This document shows, piece by piece, positions 8,003 through 16,326 of a DNA stretch of 16,326 nucleotides. The stretch's first letter is position 1; each line of letters starts with the position of its first letter. The position numbers and the translations under genes are program-made. The stretch comes from Acanthaster planci (lineage: Eukaryota > Echinodermata > Asteroidea > Valvatida > Acanthasteridae): positions 4,399-20,724 of the forward strand of contig NW_019091477.1 of assembly GCF_001949145.1 (NCBI RefSeq). Direction: 5' to 3'. The notes below the pieces were generated by a model, which saw only the letters and a program-made list of their open reading frames with translations, was not told where the DNA came from and did no database searches.

Positions 8003-11000
8003 GTAATTCCTTGTTCGACCTTTGACCTGGATCGATGCGTACGTCGTTTTTTAATAGCCGGCTGTCTGCATGATTACTGGTGTGACCCATTGGCTAGTCA
8101 CGCGTGGCTGTATTCCGAGTGACAGTCGGTGTGCCATACAAGAATAAGCCGAACCCGAAGCGACCTGAATAGGCCTGCGTGATGTCCCGCCATCCAGGGG
8201 AGGGTATACGGGTACCGGAAGTGTTTTCACGACATTCCTCCATACTGCTAGAAACGTATTTCTACAGTACTTTGGTCGCTGATTTTGCGATTTCGTGACT
8301 AGACCGAAGTTTGGAGTTGGTCCATCGCCGTTTCAAAATGACGGAAAATAAGCAATCGGCAATTTTTCGTAGCCTCCTAAATAATAGAATTAGGCCTATG
8401 TATCCTGAAATTCGTTATTGCAATCATGCAATAAACCAAATTAGATTTCTTCTTAAAAAAATGTGAATAGAGAGAGAGAGCAGCAGAAGTCAATCAATTT
8501 ACCGAATATGGAGCAAGAATGACTCTTGTTAACAATGAGTATTCATTTGTGCTCTTTTCTCTGTGGGATGATTTAACTGTTTCTGGCAGCTGGAAACTGT
8601 CAATGATGATTCGCCATGACCAAAGAATATCATTAAAGTGCAAATGTAAACAAAGAGTGACGTCATCCGTACAGGGGCTTATTGAATTACGTAAGGGCCT
8701 TTGTCAGGAATTGAAATACGGTCAGTTCTTCAATTCCACGCCATAAAATGGTCAGGTTATAATTATAATCCTTGGCCATTTTAAAAGTGTATCGCCACGC
8801 TGCAATAAACAGTGAATAAATAAAAGCAAAAGAAATCAGAAATTTCGCACGAATGTTTAAGCTTTTAATTAAAGGAGATGATGGTCTGTACGTCGGTATC
8901 TTCGTTGTCTATTGTTTTCATTCAGTTGTTCGACAAAATATTTTAATGCTAGGTGTCCACTCGATATCAAAACCCGCTCCGAGTGAGTTTGCACTTTAGG
9001 ATATGAACCGGTTTGAATCATTTCTTGGATGCGTAGATCATAAAACTTAAATTTCACTCCTTTCAATATTTTTCCTCCAACCTCGATGCAGGTATCGACT
9101 AAGGCCTCGCTGTTTGCGGGATGTATCTAAGCGGGACCTCAGCACCACTATATTGGGCCATCGTCTAGACTTTCCGATCGGTGTCTCTCCGACAGCCTAT
9201 CAGGGCATGGTGCATCCCGAGGGAGAAATTGCTATGGCTAAAGGTAAGACATAGGCACGATGCTAGACAGAAATTCATTTTTTGCCATGTCGCACCACGG
9301 TACGGTCACAATGTATGATGTCCATGCTCGCTGTAGCACTGCGAATTTGGTCTATTTTCCCCCAAACCTAGAAGTTTATAGGGTAAATGATCAACGAGTA
9401 GCTGCATATTAAAAGTTGTTATAAAAAATAAGCTATTGGCGTATCTTACAAGGCATGTTATAGCCATCTTCAGATGGCATTTTTTCGGAGATTTTTGGAC
9501 CTCGAGATCGGGACGCCATATTTGTTTTCAATTCTCGGTTGAGAAACGTCTTGAACTTATAGGAATAATTCAATATAAGGCTAAAACGAAGGTGTTGATT
9601 GGCTCCCTCAAAAGTCTAGGGAAAAAAATGAAAACCATAAGAAATGAAAAAAAATATCAAAGATCTTCCTGCAATAACGATTCGCGTGTTGATAGCGCCC
9701 TCTAAGAGTGTACGTGTGTAGTTTGTGTCACGGAATAACTACCGGGAGGTCCAAGACGTTCGTCGACGTGACGTGTCTTTGTTCAGCTGATTTGCACATT
9801 TTCTTACACCGGGTGAGGTCGCTCTTCGCCTAGATTTCGAGTGTCAGGTGCGCGCTGCACTGCCGTGCGCTGTGATGCGACGAATGACGAACGCCTTGAC
9901 CAAGGCTGCCGGAGCCACTGTTGAGTAAAAGCCTTCAAAAGAATCTTGCACAATGTAAAGCAATAGGAACCCTCGACATGCAGTGAAATGTTTAGTTGAA
10001 ATGTTCATCCCTAACGTCGCTCAATTTCACAGAGCCTTAATCTCAAATCGTTACTTCTATAGGCGTGGCTAGTGTTGGGTCAGCAATGGCTCTGAGCATA
10101 TTTTCAAGCAAAGACTTGGAAGACGTAGCCGCCCCCCTTTCGTCCGAAACACCGCTGTTCCAACAGCTGAACGTGTTTTGCGACCGTCAAACCTTGGAGC
10201 GAACGGTCGAGCACACCGAGCACATAATAAAACGAGCCGAGAAGGCAGGCTTGAAGGGCATTGTGCTGACGGTCGATCAGGCAGTTTTCGGCAGGCAGCT
10301 AGCTGAACCAGTTGTCGCGCCCCCTTATTTAAAGTAAGTATACATGTACATGCTGTTCATCATTACTGCTGCGGTACACGTTTCTTATACAAAACTTGAT
10401 CAATTAACGTTTTGTTGAAAGCACATCACTTATAATGAAGTAACGTGCATTTTGTGGAAAAACCTGCTGTTACCCCGAACGACGAACTTTGTTCGAATGT
10501 TCAAACATTGACATGAAATTAAAGTGCAGTGTTGGTAACGGAAGATACTGATGCGGTTAAAACTGGATACTCTAACAGCGTAAGTACCTATGACCCTTCA
10601 GAGATGTGCACGTTTTCTCAGAGCGCTTATTCATGATGTCGTCATAGGTTGATAGGCGAGCATGCGCAATATGTTGTAATAACGAACGGTCTTGGGTTAC
10701 TCGAGGAGTCCAACTGGCCGTCAAAAGGCATATAAAATTTGTTACACAAATTCAAACTCTCGACAGCTGTGGACATCCACACACTTATTGAATTGAGTCA
10801 AAGTTGCCCCGGCATTAATCGGTCTGTGTGAACTATTTTACAACGGCATCAACTTTCCTTCACATTGTTCAACTAAGCTACCATGTTTTTACGTTGAATT
10901 GTGGGATACTTCACCAAGTAGGCCTACGTGTATAAATACATATACCAGTTACAGTTTAAACTTGAGAGGAGCACGGCACGGCCGGATTGAACCTATGGCT

Positions 11001-14000
11001 TGAACTGATCTCTGCTATCGACAATAGTTTGTTTATTTTACAATTTTGTTTTACAATTATTGTCAAGGTAACGAGCTATTATACGTACCACTAGACAGGT
11101 ACGGAAGACCCACCATGGAATTAATTAGTACCTGAGAGACATGATTCTTGGCAGAAAATAACAGTTGGGTATGACATATCTTAACATTCACATTGTAAAG
11201 GTTTATATCGTTTAATTACACAAATCATGGCCACTTTGGGGGACAAGATACCACCCTTGCCTTTCCAACAATGGAAGGGGACTGCATAAGACTTGATTAT
11301 AATTAGTCATAAGTATAAACCACAATGATGGTTTATCTTATTGTGGTCATTATTGGTGCACAAGACTGTTACCTTTTGATTTGGTTCTCAATGTTAAAAG
11401 CCATGTTGGCATGGCTGTGTCCGTTTTTCTTTGCAATGGGCAGAAACTCAGACTGAAAAAAGGAGCGTTTGATCAACTACCAAGGGAAAGCGTAGCTGAA
11501 AACGCAGTGCGCGCCATTATGAGGGCGATGAAATCATGAGCATAGTGACAAAATGTGTAAAATTGGCTCTGACTGAACAGTGCTCAATGCAAACATTTAT
11601 TTGTTTTGCAGATATCCGCTTATCTCTCTTCCCAACGATCCTCATTTTGGTTTTGCAAGATTGAACTTTGACCCTTCAATGACCTGGGATGACATAGCAT
11701 GGCTACGGAGTAAGACCTCTCTTCCAATCATTCTTAAGGGCGTTCTAACCGGTGAGTTAAACATTATGACATTTTGCACCACGATAATGTCCTCGTAATA
11801 GACCAGAGTTTCCGATACCCATTTTTTAAAAAAAGTTCCCTTGTTGGCTTTCAGGTTACAACCGCATCCTGTAGTCTTTGGTTGGTATGGGGAAAAGATG
11901 TGCACGAAATGTATAATTTACGAATTGGTATCAATTTTCACATTGCAGCTGAAGACGCGAAGGAAGCAGTCAGGCGCGGTGTGTCCGCTATCTGGGTTTC
12001 AAATCACGGTGGCCGACAACTGGACGGTGTATCAGCTTCGGTAAAAATGTTGAAAGTGTTTACGGACACTATGGGCCTTTTGTCGAATTTCAGCTTCGGC
12101 GGGCGCTCCGCAATGAATTCCAAGTTAGGAAGCCAGGAATTCGAGGAAAAACCTTTGAATCTGAGAGCATGGCGCTGTGTACTATAGCTGCTGTGAATGT
12201 GAAATGTGCCTGCCACACCAAATCACGTGACCGTGAGAAGCAGGCGCAGCCTCGTTGTGGCCGGTAGTGCTGCAGCCCTCGTGGTAATTCGTAAACGGCG
12301 GGCATATAAAGCCACAGGGTTGCGGGTTGGAGTCCAGCCTGGTGTCATGGTAGCGCATGCCCTTAGGCAAGGCACTTTGTCGTCCACTCATTGCTTTTCC
12401 CCACCCTGGAGTAATTGGGTACCAGTGAGAGCAGAGATAGCTGTTGTGTTTGATTTAGCTGCTGTGCGCCGAAATTGCTGTATGGAGCTGTATATTCCTC
12501 AGGGAGCTGAGATGGTATATTGGATGTTTTTATGGGCCCAATGAGTAGGGTTATTAATAACAGAAAGCGCTTTGATCTTAGTTGAAATCACCGTACAAAA
12601 TATGTCATTATTATAGGAGTTGGTTGTGAAAGTATGAACAACGCTGAATATGGGAGACTGCCCTGGTTTTTTTTTTTTGCGTTACGGGTTAAGATTTCCA
12701 TGAAATCCGCGTTCAAGAAAGCAAAGACTGTTCATGTCGATAATTTTTCAAATAAAATTTTCACCATCATAATGATATCAAAGAACTGTAAGACGTTAGA
12801 GTCATCAAAACCAGAGAGCCATTGAAAAATGGTTGGATTTCTGTAATTGTCCATCGCAGATAGACGCACTGCCCGAGGTGGTCGACGCCGTGCGTGGCTC
12901 TGATATCGAGGTGTATCTTGACGGAGGAATTCGTCAGGGCACCGATGTCCTCAAGGCTCTTGCTCTCGGCGCACGGGCCGTGTTCATCGGCCGACCGGCA
13001 CTCTGGGGCCTCGCATACGATGTAAGTTTGGTCAGTCTTTCTCTCTGCTCAAATGATGAAGAACCAACAAGCAAAGGACAGTGAAAGTGTTGCTTTTTCA
13101 GATTTCTGCTGAGCTTCTAAGTTCAGTATGATTTTTGTGTTTTTTACCCAGAAAATGAGGAACTTTCAGAGAGGAATTACATGCGTTCCATGCATTCCTT
13201 CAACTTCCCCTATTGATCTTTCCCAAGTTTTCCTCGTTTATTACAAAAAACAAACGTATACTAAAGGTCGGTTCATGGACCTTGTCCGAAACACTTGGCT
13301 ACGGCCGGAAATTACACACAACTCTACAGGAACTGTAGACTCGCGTGTAATTTCAAGCCGCAGCCAAATGATTCAGACGAGGCCATGCTACAGGCGAACG
13401 TGAAAGCGAAGCGAATTTTATGTCACGAAATATTTGCAGCGAAACTTCTGGCGAGTTGACAAGTGTTCATCTATCGATAATTCGCAGCGCGAATATTTGA
13501 GCTGCCCTGCTCTCATTAATTTGCGTTTGTGTTTGTTTTCGCACAACGTGTGAAACGGTCTCAAGTCTTGAAGTCACTGTGCGTTTCGAATTTGAGGATT
13601 AATGAGATTTAGTTGTCTGTCTTTTCATTTTTTTTCAGGGCGCAGCAGGAGTAAAGCAGGTCTTGGAAATCCTGCGAGACGAGTTGAGCAGAGCTATGGC
13701 GTTGAGTGGTATGATAGTGTTGTGCAAACCCGATCCGAAACCGACCTGACCCGAAACCGACCTGACTCGAAACCGACTACCGGTCGAATCGCATCGGTTT
13801 ATCCGCCTTTTCATTCGGGTGGGATCGGTTTCGGTTTTAGATAAGCCGCTTTGGGGGAAAATCCAATAAGTAAGCCGGAAAAATAAGTCGAGACTCTCAC
13901 TTCGTGTATTTTTAATGCAGAGTCACAGTGCCCGGTATGACCAAGGTGCGTGCCTTTTTCACAGGGTTTTTATTTTTACAGTCCACCCAGGACTATAACA

Positions 14001-14698
14001 AATGAAAAGAAAGAGGTAAAATTATTCTTCAGAGTTCTTGCAATGATTCCCCCCAAAATAATGCAAAGCAGATTAGTCCGGGCAGAAAGAAAGTAGACAA
14101 AATGCTGGAAGATTATTGAGTCTGAGCCAGATTGGTTTTTTTTTCGGGGGGGGGGTCGGTTTCGGGTTGGATCAGGTCGATTTTGCCTTGATTTTTGTCA
14201 GTTTGTGATTAAGTTCTTCTCTTGGGAGTTCCAATCGGTCTTTTGTCTGAGTCGGCATGTCATGTTTCTGGTCAGTCTGAATTAAGTTCGACCTGATGTG
14301 CAACATGTGCCTCGAGCTGGATCAAGAGAGGGTGTAATTTTCTTAGCAACTAGACTCCTTTGGTCGGACTTAGACTCCTTTGGTCGGACTTAGACTCCTT
14401 TGGCCGGAATTGAACTTTGCTGGTTCGCAAACGACTATGAAAGGCATGCGTCGCATCGCCACCATTGATCTCCATCAGTGATCGCCACCAACAAAATGGG
14501 AACCCGTGACCAACACTGCTCTTTTCAACCGATGAGGGGGTGCCGTCTGGGCTAATTTGGCACACAGTTCACCATGTATGCCTCGCTGTCATTTTCGAAC
14601 ATTCTACCAGACACATCATGCTCAGGATTTCAGTCGAACATTTATATTTTTGGTTTGTTTACCAGGTTGTTCATCAGTAGCTGACATAACGCCGGATT
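7866..14698 (+). CDS. HAO1: Hydroxyacid oxidase-like gene, copy B (exons 1-7 and start of exon 8)
   Basis: This is the second hydroxyacid oxidase gene, divergent from copy A. Exons 7866-8002, 9092-9243, 10063-10333, 11612-11751, 11949-12040, 12860-13021, 13639-13708 and 14666-14698 join in frame to about 352 residues; the family is usually about 370, so only a short C-terminus is missing. Besides the parts seen in copy A it shows the FMN phosphate-binding region: DGGIRQGTD (D285, R289) and GRP (G308, R309, P310), then [13 protein letters not shown] and [12 protein letters not shown]253, R256, K229 and Y26 are present; F110, N133 and Q175 replace usual pocket residues. The C-terminal tripeptide that could be a peroxisome signal is cut off by the N at 14699. 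Whether the enzyme keeps glycolate oxidase activity is open. Confidence 0.93.
8658..8665. promoter_or_regulatory. CRE-type palindrome in intron 1 (right)
   Basis: The sequence is TGACGTCA, partner of the site at 5258-5265, with the neighbouring CATCCGTACAGGGGCTTAT also shared. Confidence 0.35.
8870..9000. other. Ultraconserved intron 1 block, right copy
   Basis: Partner of 4930-5057, on the opposite strand. The open frame against the gene direction (stop near 8869-8871) lacks a nearby ATG here and begins at best from TTG, which weakens the idea of an independent small gene. Confidence 0.55.
9092..9243 (+). CDS. HAO1: Copy B exon 2 (residues 46-97)
   Basis: The acceptor CGATGCAG ends at 9091 and the donor GTAAGAC begins at 9244. 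The exon encodes [33 protein letters not shown] and [10 protein letters not shown]. It retains Q83 as in vertebrate HAO1, where copy A has H. Nine nucleotides differ from copy A over 152. Confidence 0.96.
9244..10062 (+). other. Copy B intron 2
   Basis: An 819-base intron whose centre (about 9290-9890) is unlike copy A intron 2. It holds the hairpin GCCATCTTCAGATGGC (about 9462-9477) and a GC-rich, CpG-containing stretch at about 9740-9900. No coding exon was recognised. Confidence 0.6.
10063..10333 (+). CDS. HAO1: Copy B exon 3 (residues 97-187)
   Basis: The acceptor TTCTATAG ends at 10062 and the donor GTAAGTA begins at 10334; the exon is 271 nt. It carries [39 protein letters not shown] and [11 protein letters not shown]133 replaces the second substrate tyrosine, F110 the pocket tryptophan and Q175 the pocket arginine, as in copy A. 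The helix after CDR, about 139-155, is some seven residues longer than in human HAO1. Confidence 0.96.
10334..11611 (+). other. Copy B intron 3
   Basis: This 1,278-base intron matches copy A intron 3 over nearly its whole length. It lacks the two long segments and the MITE found there, so it probably resembles the state before those insertions. It carries the hairpin at 11319-11347 and no visible gene. Confidence 0.7.
11612..11751 (+). CDS. HAO1: Copy B exon 4 (residues 187-233)
   Basis: The acceptor TTTTGCAG ends at 11611 and the donor GTGAGTTA begins at 11752. The exon encodes [34 protein letters not shown] and IILKGVLT. K229 corresponds to the FMN-binding lysine. R221 and K223 in the WLRSKTSLP block match the basic character of vertebrate WLRRLTSLP better than Q and M of copy A. 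Confidence 0.95.
11949..12040 (+). CDS. HAO1: Copy B exon 5 (residues 234-264, catalytic His/Arg)
   Basis: The acceptor ACATTGCAG ends at 11948 and the donor GTAAAAATG begins at 12041. The exon encodes [15 protein letters not shown] and [16 protein letters not shown] with H253 and R256. Translation past 12040 in the same frame is intron, not protein. Confidence 0.96.
12041..12859 (+). other. Copy B intron 5
   Basis: This 819-base intron contains a SINE (about 12240-12552), a T-rich tract at about 12668-12678 and the outer end of the inverted duplication near 12833. The partner intron in copy A fills 1-744. Confidence 0.75.
12240..12552 (+). mobile_element. tRNA-like SINE in copy B intron 5
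   Basis: A B-box-like GGTTGGAGTCC at 12325-12335 follows a tRNA-like stretch. It is followed by GCCCTTAGGCAAGGCACTTT, GGAGTAATTGGGTACCAGTG and CAGGGAGCTGAGATGG, a body type I associate with SINEs of echinoderms. Pol III transcription and LINE-driven mobility follow from the SINE class, not from anything measured. Terminal duplications were not found. Confidence 0.65.
12860..13021 (+). CDS. HAO1: Copy B exon 6 (residues 265-318, FMN phosphate site)
   Basis: The acceptor CATCGCAG ends at 12859 and the donor GTAAGTTTG begins at 13022; the exon is 162 nt in phase 0. It encodes [33 protein letters not shown] and [15 protein letters not shown]. This is the best conserved part of the family and binds the FMN phosphate through DGG-R and GRP. 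The partner exon of copy A would lie just beyond position 1. Confidence 0.97.
13022..13638 (+). other. Copy B intron 6 (first copy)
   Basis: 617 bases with a T-rich acceptor tract. No gene or element is recognised. It is nearly the same as 14728-15355. Confidence 0.7.
13639..13708 (+). CDS. HAO1: Copy B exon 7 (residues 319-342)
   Basis: A T-rich tract and CAG end at 13638; the donor GTATGA begins at 13709. The exon encodes [20 protein letters not shown] and ALSG, matching the C-terminal helix GV--VLEIL--E---AMALSG of the family. It leaves one base (G) of codon 342. A second copy lies at 15356-15425. Confidence 0.94.
13735..13781 (+). repeat. 16-base tandem repeat, three units
   Basis: Two exact CCGAAACCGACCTGAC units are followed by a diverged third (TCGAAACCGACTACC). 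The second tandem copy (about 15451-15482) has only two. An opposing ATCGGTTTCGGTTTTAG at about 13825-13841 allows a hairpin. Confidence 0.75.
14351..14410 (+). repeat. 20-base tandem repeat, three units
   Basis: TAGACTCCTTTGGTCGGACT occurs twice exactly and once diverged (ending GGCCGGAAT). The matching place in the second copy (16003-16022) has a single unit, so the array grew or shrank between the two copies. Confidence 0.85.
14666..14698 (+). CDS. HAO1: Copy B exon 8, start only (residues 342-353)
   Basis: The acceptor TTTACCAG ends at 14665. Joined to the G from exon 7 the exon encodes [11 protein letters not shown], aligning with the family segment GC--V--I that follows AMALSG. The sequence stops at the N (14699), after which exon 6 sequence resumes, so the last 10-20 residues and the stop codon are missing. 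Confidence 0.8.
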
Positions 14699-14699
14699 N
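14699..14699. other. Single undetermined base (N) at duplication junction
   Basis: The only ambiguous base of the window lies exactly between exon 8 sequence and the resumed exon 6 sequence. That position makes an assembly join likely. Confidence 0.95.
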
Positions 14700-14727
14700 G
14701 CCGGCACTCTGGGGCCTCGCATACGAT
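14700..14727 (+). CDS. Partial second copy of exon 6 (3' end only)
   Basis: Bases 14701-14727 repeat 12995-13021 exactly, encoding PALWGLAYD followed by the same GTAAGTTTG donor. The upstream 135 bases of exon 6 are absent; the N at 14699 and a stray G precede it. This marks the left edge of the tandem duplicate or an assembly join. Confidence 0.9.
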
Positions 14728-15355
14728 GTAAGTTTGGTCAGTCTTTCTCTCTGCTCAAATGATGAAGAACCAACGAGCAAAGTACAGTGAAAGTGTTTTT
14801 TTTTTTCTTTTTCAGATTTCCGCTGAGCTTCTAAGTTCAGTATGATTTTTGTGTTTTCTACCCGGAAAATGATGAACTTTCACAGAGGAATTACATGCTT
14901 TCCTTCAACTTCCCCTATTGATCTTTCCTAAGTTTTCCTCGTTTATTACAAAAAACAAACCTATAAAGGTCGGTTCATGGACCTTGTCCGAAACACTTGA
15001 CTACTGCCGGAAATTACACACAACTTTACAGGAACTGGCCGCGGCCACTACCATAGACTCGTGTGTAATTTCAAACCGCAGCCAAATGATTCAGACAAGG
15101 CCATGCTACAGGCGAACGTGAAAGCGAAGCGAATTTTATGTCCCGAAAGATTTGCAGCGAAACTTCTCGCGAGTTGACAGGTGTTCATGATTCGATAATT
15201 CGCAGCGCGAATATTTGAGCTGCCCTGCCCTCATTAATTTGCGTTTATGTTTGTTTTCGCACAACGTGTGAAACGGCCTCAAGTCTTGAAGTCACTGTGC
15301 GTTTCGAATTTGAGGATTAATGAGATTTAGTTGTTTGTCTTTTCATTTTTTTCAG
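14728..15355 (+). other. Intron 6, second copy
   Basis: 628 bases. It matches 13022-13638 with small indels, including a longer T-run near 14797 and the GC-rich insertion near 15037. No gene is visible. Confidence 0.7.
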
Positions 15356-15425
15356 GGCGCAGCAGGAGTAAAGCAGGTCTTGGAAATCCTTCGAGACGAG
15401 TTGAGCAGAGCTATGGCGTTGAGTG
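15356..15425 (+). CDS. Second copy of exon 7
   Basis: The acceptor TTTTTTCAG ends at 15355 and the donor GTATGA begins at 15426. It has the same 70 bases as 13639-13708 except one synonymous change (CTG to CTT in the ILRDE segment). The encoded peptide is identical, [12 protein letters not shown] through ALSG. Confidence 0.92.
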
Positions 15426-16293
15426 GTATGATAGTGTTGTGCAAACCCAATCCGAAACCTACCTGACTCGAAACCGACTACCGGTCGAATCGCATCGGTT
15501 TATCCGCCTTTTCATTCGGGTGGGATCGGTTTCGGTTTTAGATAAGCCGCTCTGAGGGAAAATCCAATAAGTAAGCCGGAAAAAATAGTCCAGACTCTCA
15601 CTTCGTGTATTTCTAATGCATGAGTCACAGTACCCGGTACGACCAAGGTGCGTGCCTTTTTCACATGGTATTTATTTCTACAGTCCACCCATGACTATAA
15701 CAAATTAAAAGAGAGAGACATAAAATTGTTGTTCAGAGTTCTTGCGATGATTTCCCCCCCCCCTCAAAAATGATGCAAAGCAGATTTTGGGGGGGGGGTC
15801 GGTTTCGCGTTGGATCAGGTCGATTTTGCCTTGATTTTTGTCAGTTTGTGATTAAGTTCTTCTCTTGGGAGTTCCGATCGGTCTTTTGTCGGAGTCGGCA
15901 TGTGATGTTTCTGGTCAGTCTGAACTAAGTTCAACTCGACCTGATGCGCAACATAATGTGCCTCGAGCTGGACCAAGAGAGGGTGTAATTTTCGTAGCAA
16001 CGGAGACTCCTTTGGTCGGAATTGAACTTCGCTGGTTCGCAAACGACTATGAAAGGCACGCGTTACGGTCGCATTGCCACCATTGATCTCCATCAGTGAT
16101 CGCCACCAACAAAATGGGAACCCGTGACCAACACTGCTCTTTTCAACCGATGAGGGGGTGCTTCTGCTCGAGGAGGATACCGTCTGGGCTAATTTGGCAC
16201 ACAGTTCACCATGTATGCCTCGCTGTCATTTTCAAACATTATACCAGATACATAATTTTAGTCAAACGTTTATATTTTTTGTTTGTTTACCAG
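15426..16293 (+). other. Intron 7, second copy
   Basis: 868 bases. It matches 13709-14665 but has fewer tandem repeat units and long C and G runs near 15754 and 15789. An additional CTTCTGCTCGAGGAGGATAC stretch occurs near 16162. No gene is visible. Confidence 0.7.
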
Positions 16294-16326
16294 GTTGTTC
16301 ATCAGTAGCTGACATAACGCCAGATC
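16294..16326 (+). CDS. Second copy of exon 8, start only (runs off window)
   Basis: The acceptor TTTACCAG ends at 16293. The exon encodes [11 protein letters not shown], then a codon beginning with C, compatible with Leu. The window end cuts it; the true C-terminus of the gene should lie just to the right. CCA replaces CCG in the Pro codon relative to 14690-14692. Confidence 0.8.

Larger units (their letters stand above)
8003..9091 (+). other. Copy B intron 1
   Basis: This 1,089-base intron carries the right copy of the conserved block, TGACGTCA at 8658-8665 and a short AG repeat at about 8470-8482. The stretch around 8500-8620 has no match in copy A. No coding exon is visible in the gene's direction. 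Confidence 0.65.
7590..12833 (+). repeat. Right arm of large inverted duplication
   Basis: This is the plus-strand partner of the left arm, carrying copy B exons 1-5 and their introns. The inner border is gradual, near 7590, where it pairs with about 6490. Near the start codon both arms share TTCCAGTTTGTTTCGCTGCA (7792-7811 and the reverse strand at about 6330-6350). The outer border coincides with the window edge of the left arm, so the true duplication may extend further. Confidence 0.9.
13709..14665 (+). other. Copy B intron 7 (first copy) with short tandem repeats
   Basis: 957 bases holding the 16-base array at 13735-13781, a G-run and GTCGGTTTCGGGTTGGATCA near 14157, and the 20-base array at 14351-14410. 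The CCGAAACCGACCTGA units near 13740 and TCGGTTTCGGGTTGGATCAG near 14158 are roughly complementary and could be the ends of a degraded inverted-repeat element. Confidence 0.6.
12995..14698 (+). repeat. Tandem 1.7-kb unit, first copy
   Basis: From CCGGCACTCTGGGG in exon 6 to the start of exon 8. It repeats after the N at an offset of 1,706 bases. It covers intron 6 (617 bases), exon 7 and intron 7 (957 bases). Confidence 0.93.
14701..16326 (+). repeat. Tandem 1.7-kb unit, second copy
   Basis: Repeats 12995 onward with scattered substitutions and small indels; the exon peptides are identical. Intron 6 is 628 bases and intron 7 is 868 bases here. A GGCCGCGGCCACTACCATA insertion stands near 15037, and a stretch of about 65 bases around 14075-14140 of the first copy is missing. 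Because a single N marks the join, allelic copies placed in tandem by the assembler are a serious alternative to a real duplication. Confidence 0.9.

Noticed and set aside
10525-10740. Possible extra exon in copy B intron 3
   Set aside because: Although this stretch matches the left arm (about 2410-2610), the exon 3 to exon 4 joint is already in phase and fits the family. No family-like peptide is encoded here.
13735-13781. CRISPR-like repeat array
   Set aside because: The units are directly adjacent with no spacers and lie in a eukaryotic intron.
13602-13844. Open frame covering exon 7 with flanking sequence as an independent small gene
   Set aside because: It is in another reading frame from the oxidase and does not respect the splice sites.
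14557-14790. Open frame joining exon 8 (ADITPD) directly to PALWGLAYD through the N
   Set aside because: The frames agree by accident. The N is a join and the two segments belong to different exons with clear splice borders.

Overview
The window is animal genomic DNA. Its genes are split by long introns with GT/AG borders, and it carries a tRNA-like SINE, short inverted-repeat elements and the recurring motif TAGGCCTA. SINE and motif recall marine deuterostome invertebrates, most likely a sea urchin or close relative. That assignment is an impression, not a result. No prokaryotic gene, CRISPR array or viral gene is visible.

Every supported coding exon belongs to one gene family: FMN-dependent (S)-2-hydroxyacid oxidase, the glycolate oxidase / HAO1 family. 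Two copies lie head to head. Copy A is on the minus strand with exons 1 to 5 in the window (start codon 6257-6259, exon 5 at 745-836); its exon 6 onward would lie beyond position 1. Copy B is on the plus strand (start codon 7866-7868) with exons 1 to 7 complete and the start of exon 8, which runs into a single N at 14699. Exon lengths and phases are identical in the shared exons 1 to 5, all reading frames are open, and 20 of 264 shared residues differ. Both copies could encode working proteins.

The homology is not limited to exons. Introns and promoters also match, forming a large inverted duplication (left arm about 1-6490, right arm about 7590-12833) around a unique spacer of about 1.1 kb. 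Arm-specific insertions lie in introns 1 to 3. The spacer contains an element-like segment with 21-bp terminal inverted repeats. A 128-bp block in intron 1 is more alike between the arms (2 differences) than four of the five shared coding exons.

Right after the N, at 14701, the sequence jumps back to the last 27 bases of exon 6 and repeats intron 6, exon 7, intron 7 and the start of exon 8 up to the window end. This 1.7-kb tandem copy is either a real partial duplication or two alleles laid end to end by the assembler.

The most interesting biological point is the predicted active site. The catalytic His and Arg (H253, R256), the FMN lysine (K229) and the first tyrosine (Y26) are present. In both copies, however, three pocket positions are changed relative to human HAO1: W110 to F, Y132 to N, and R167 to Q. 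A helix is about 7 residues longer and the mobile active-site loop about 15 residues shorter. This suggests a family member with altered substrate or chemistry.
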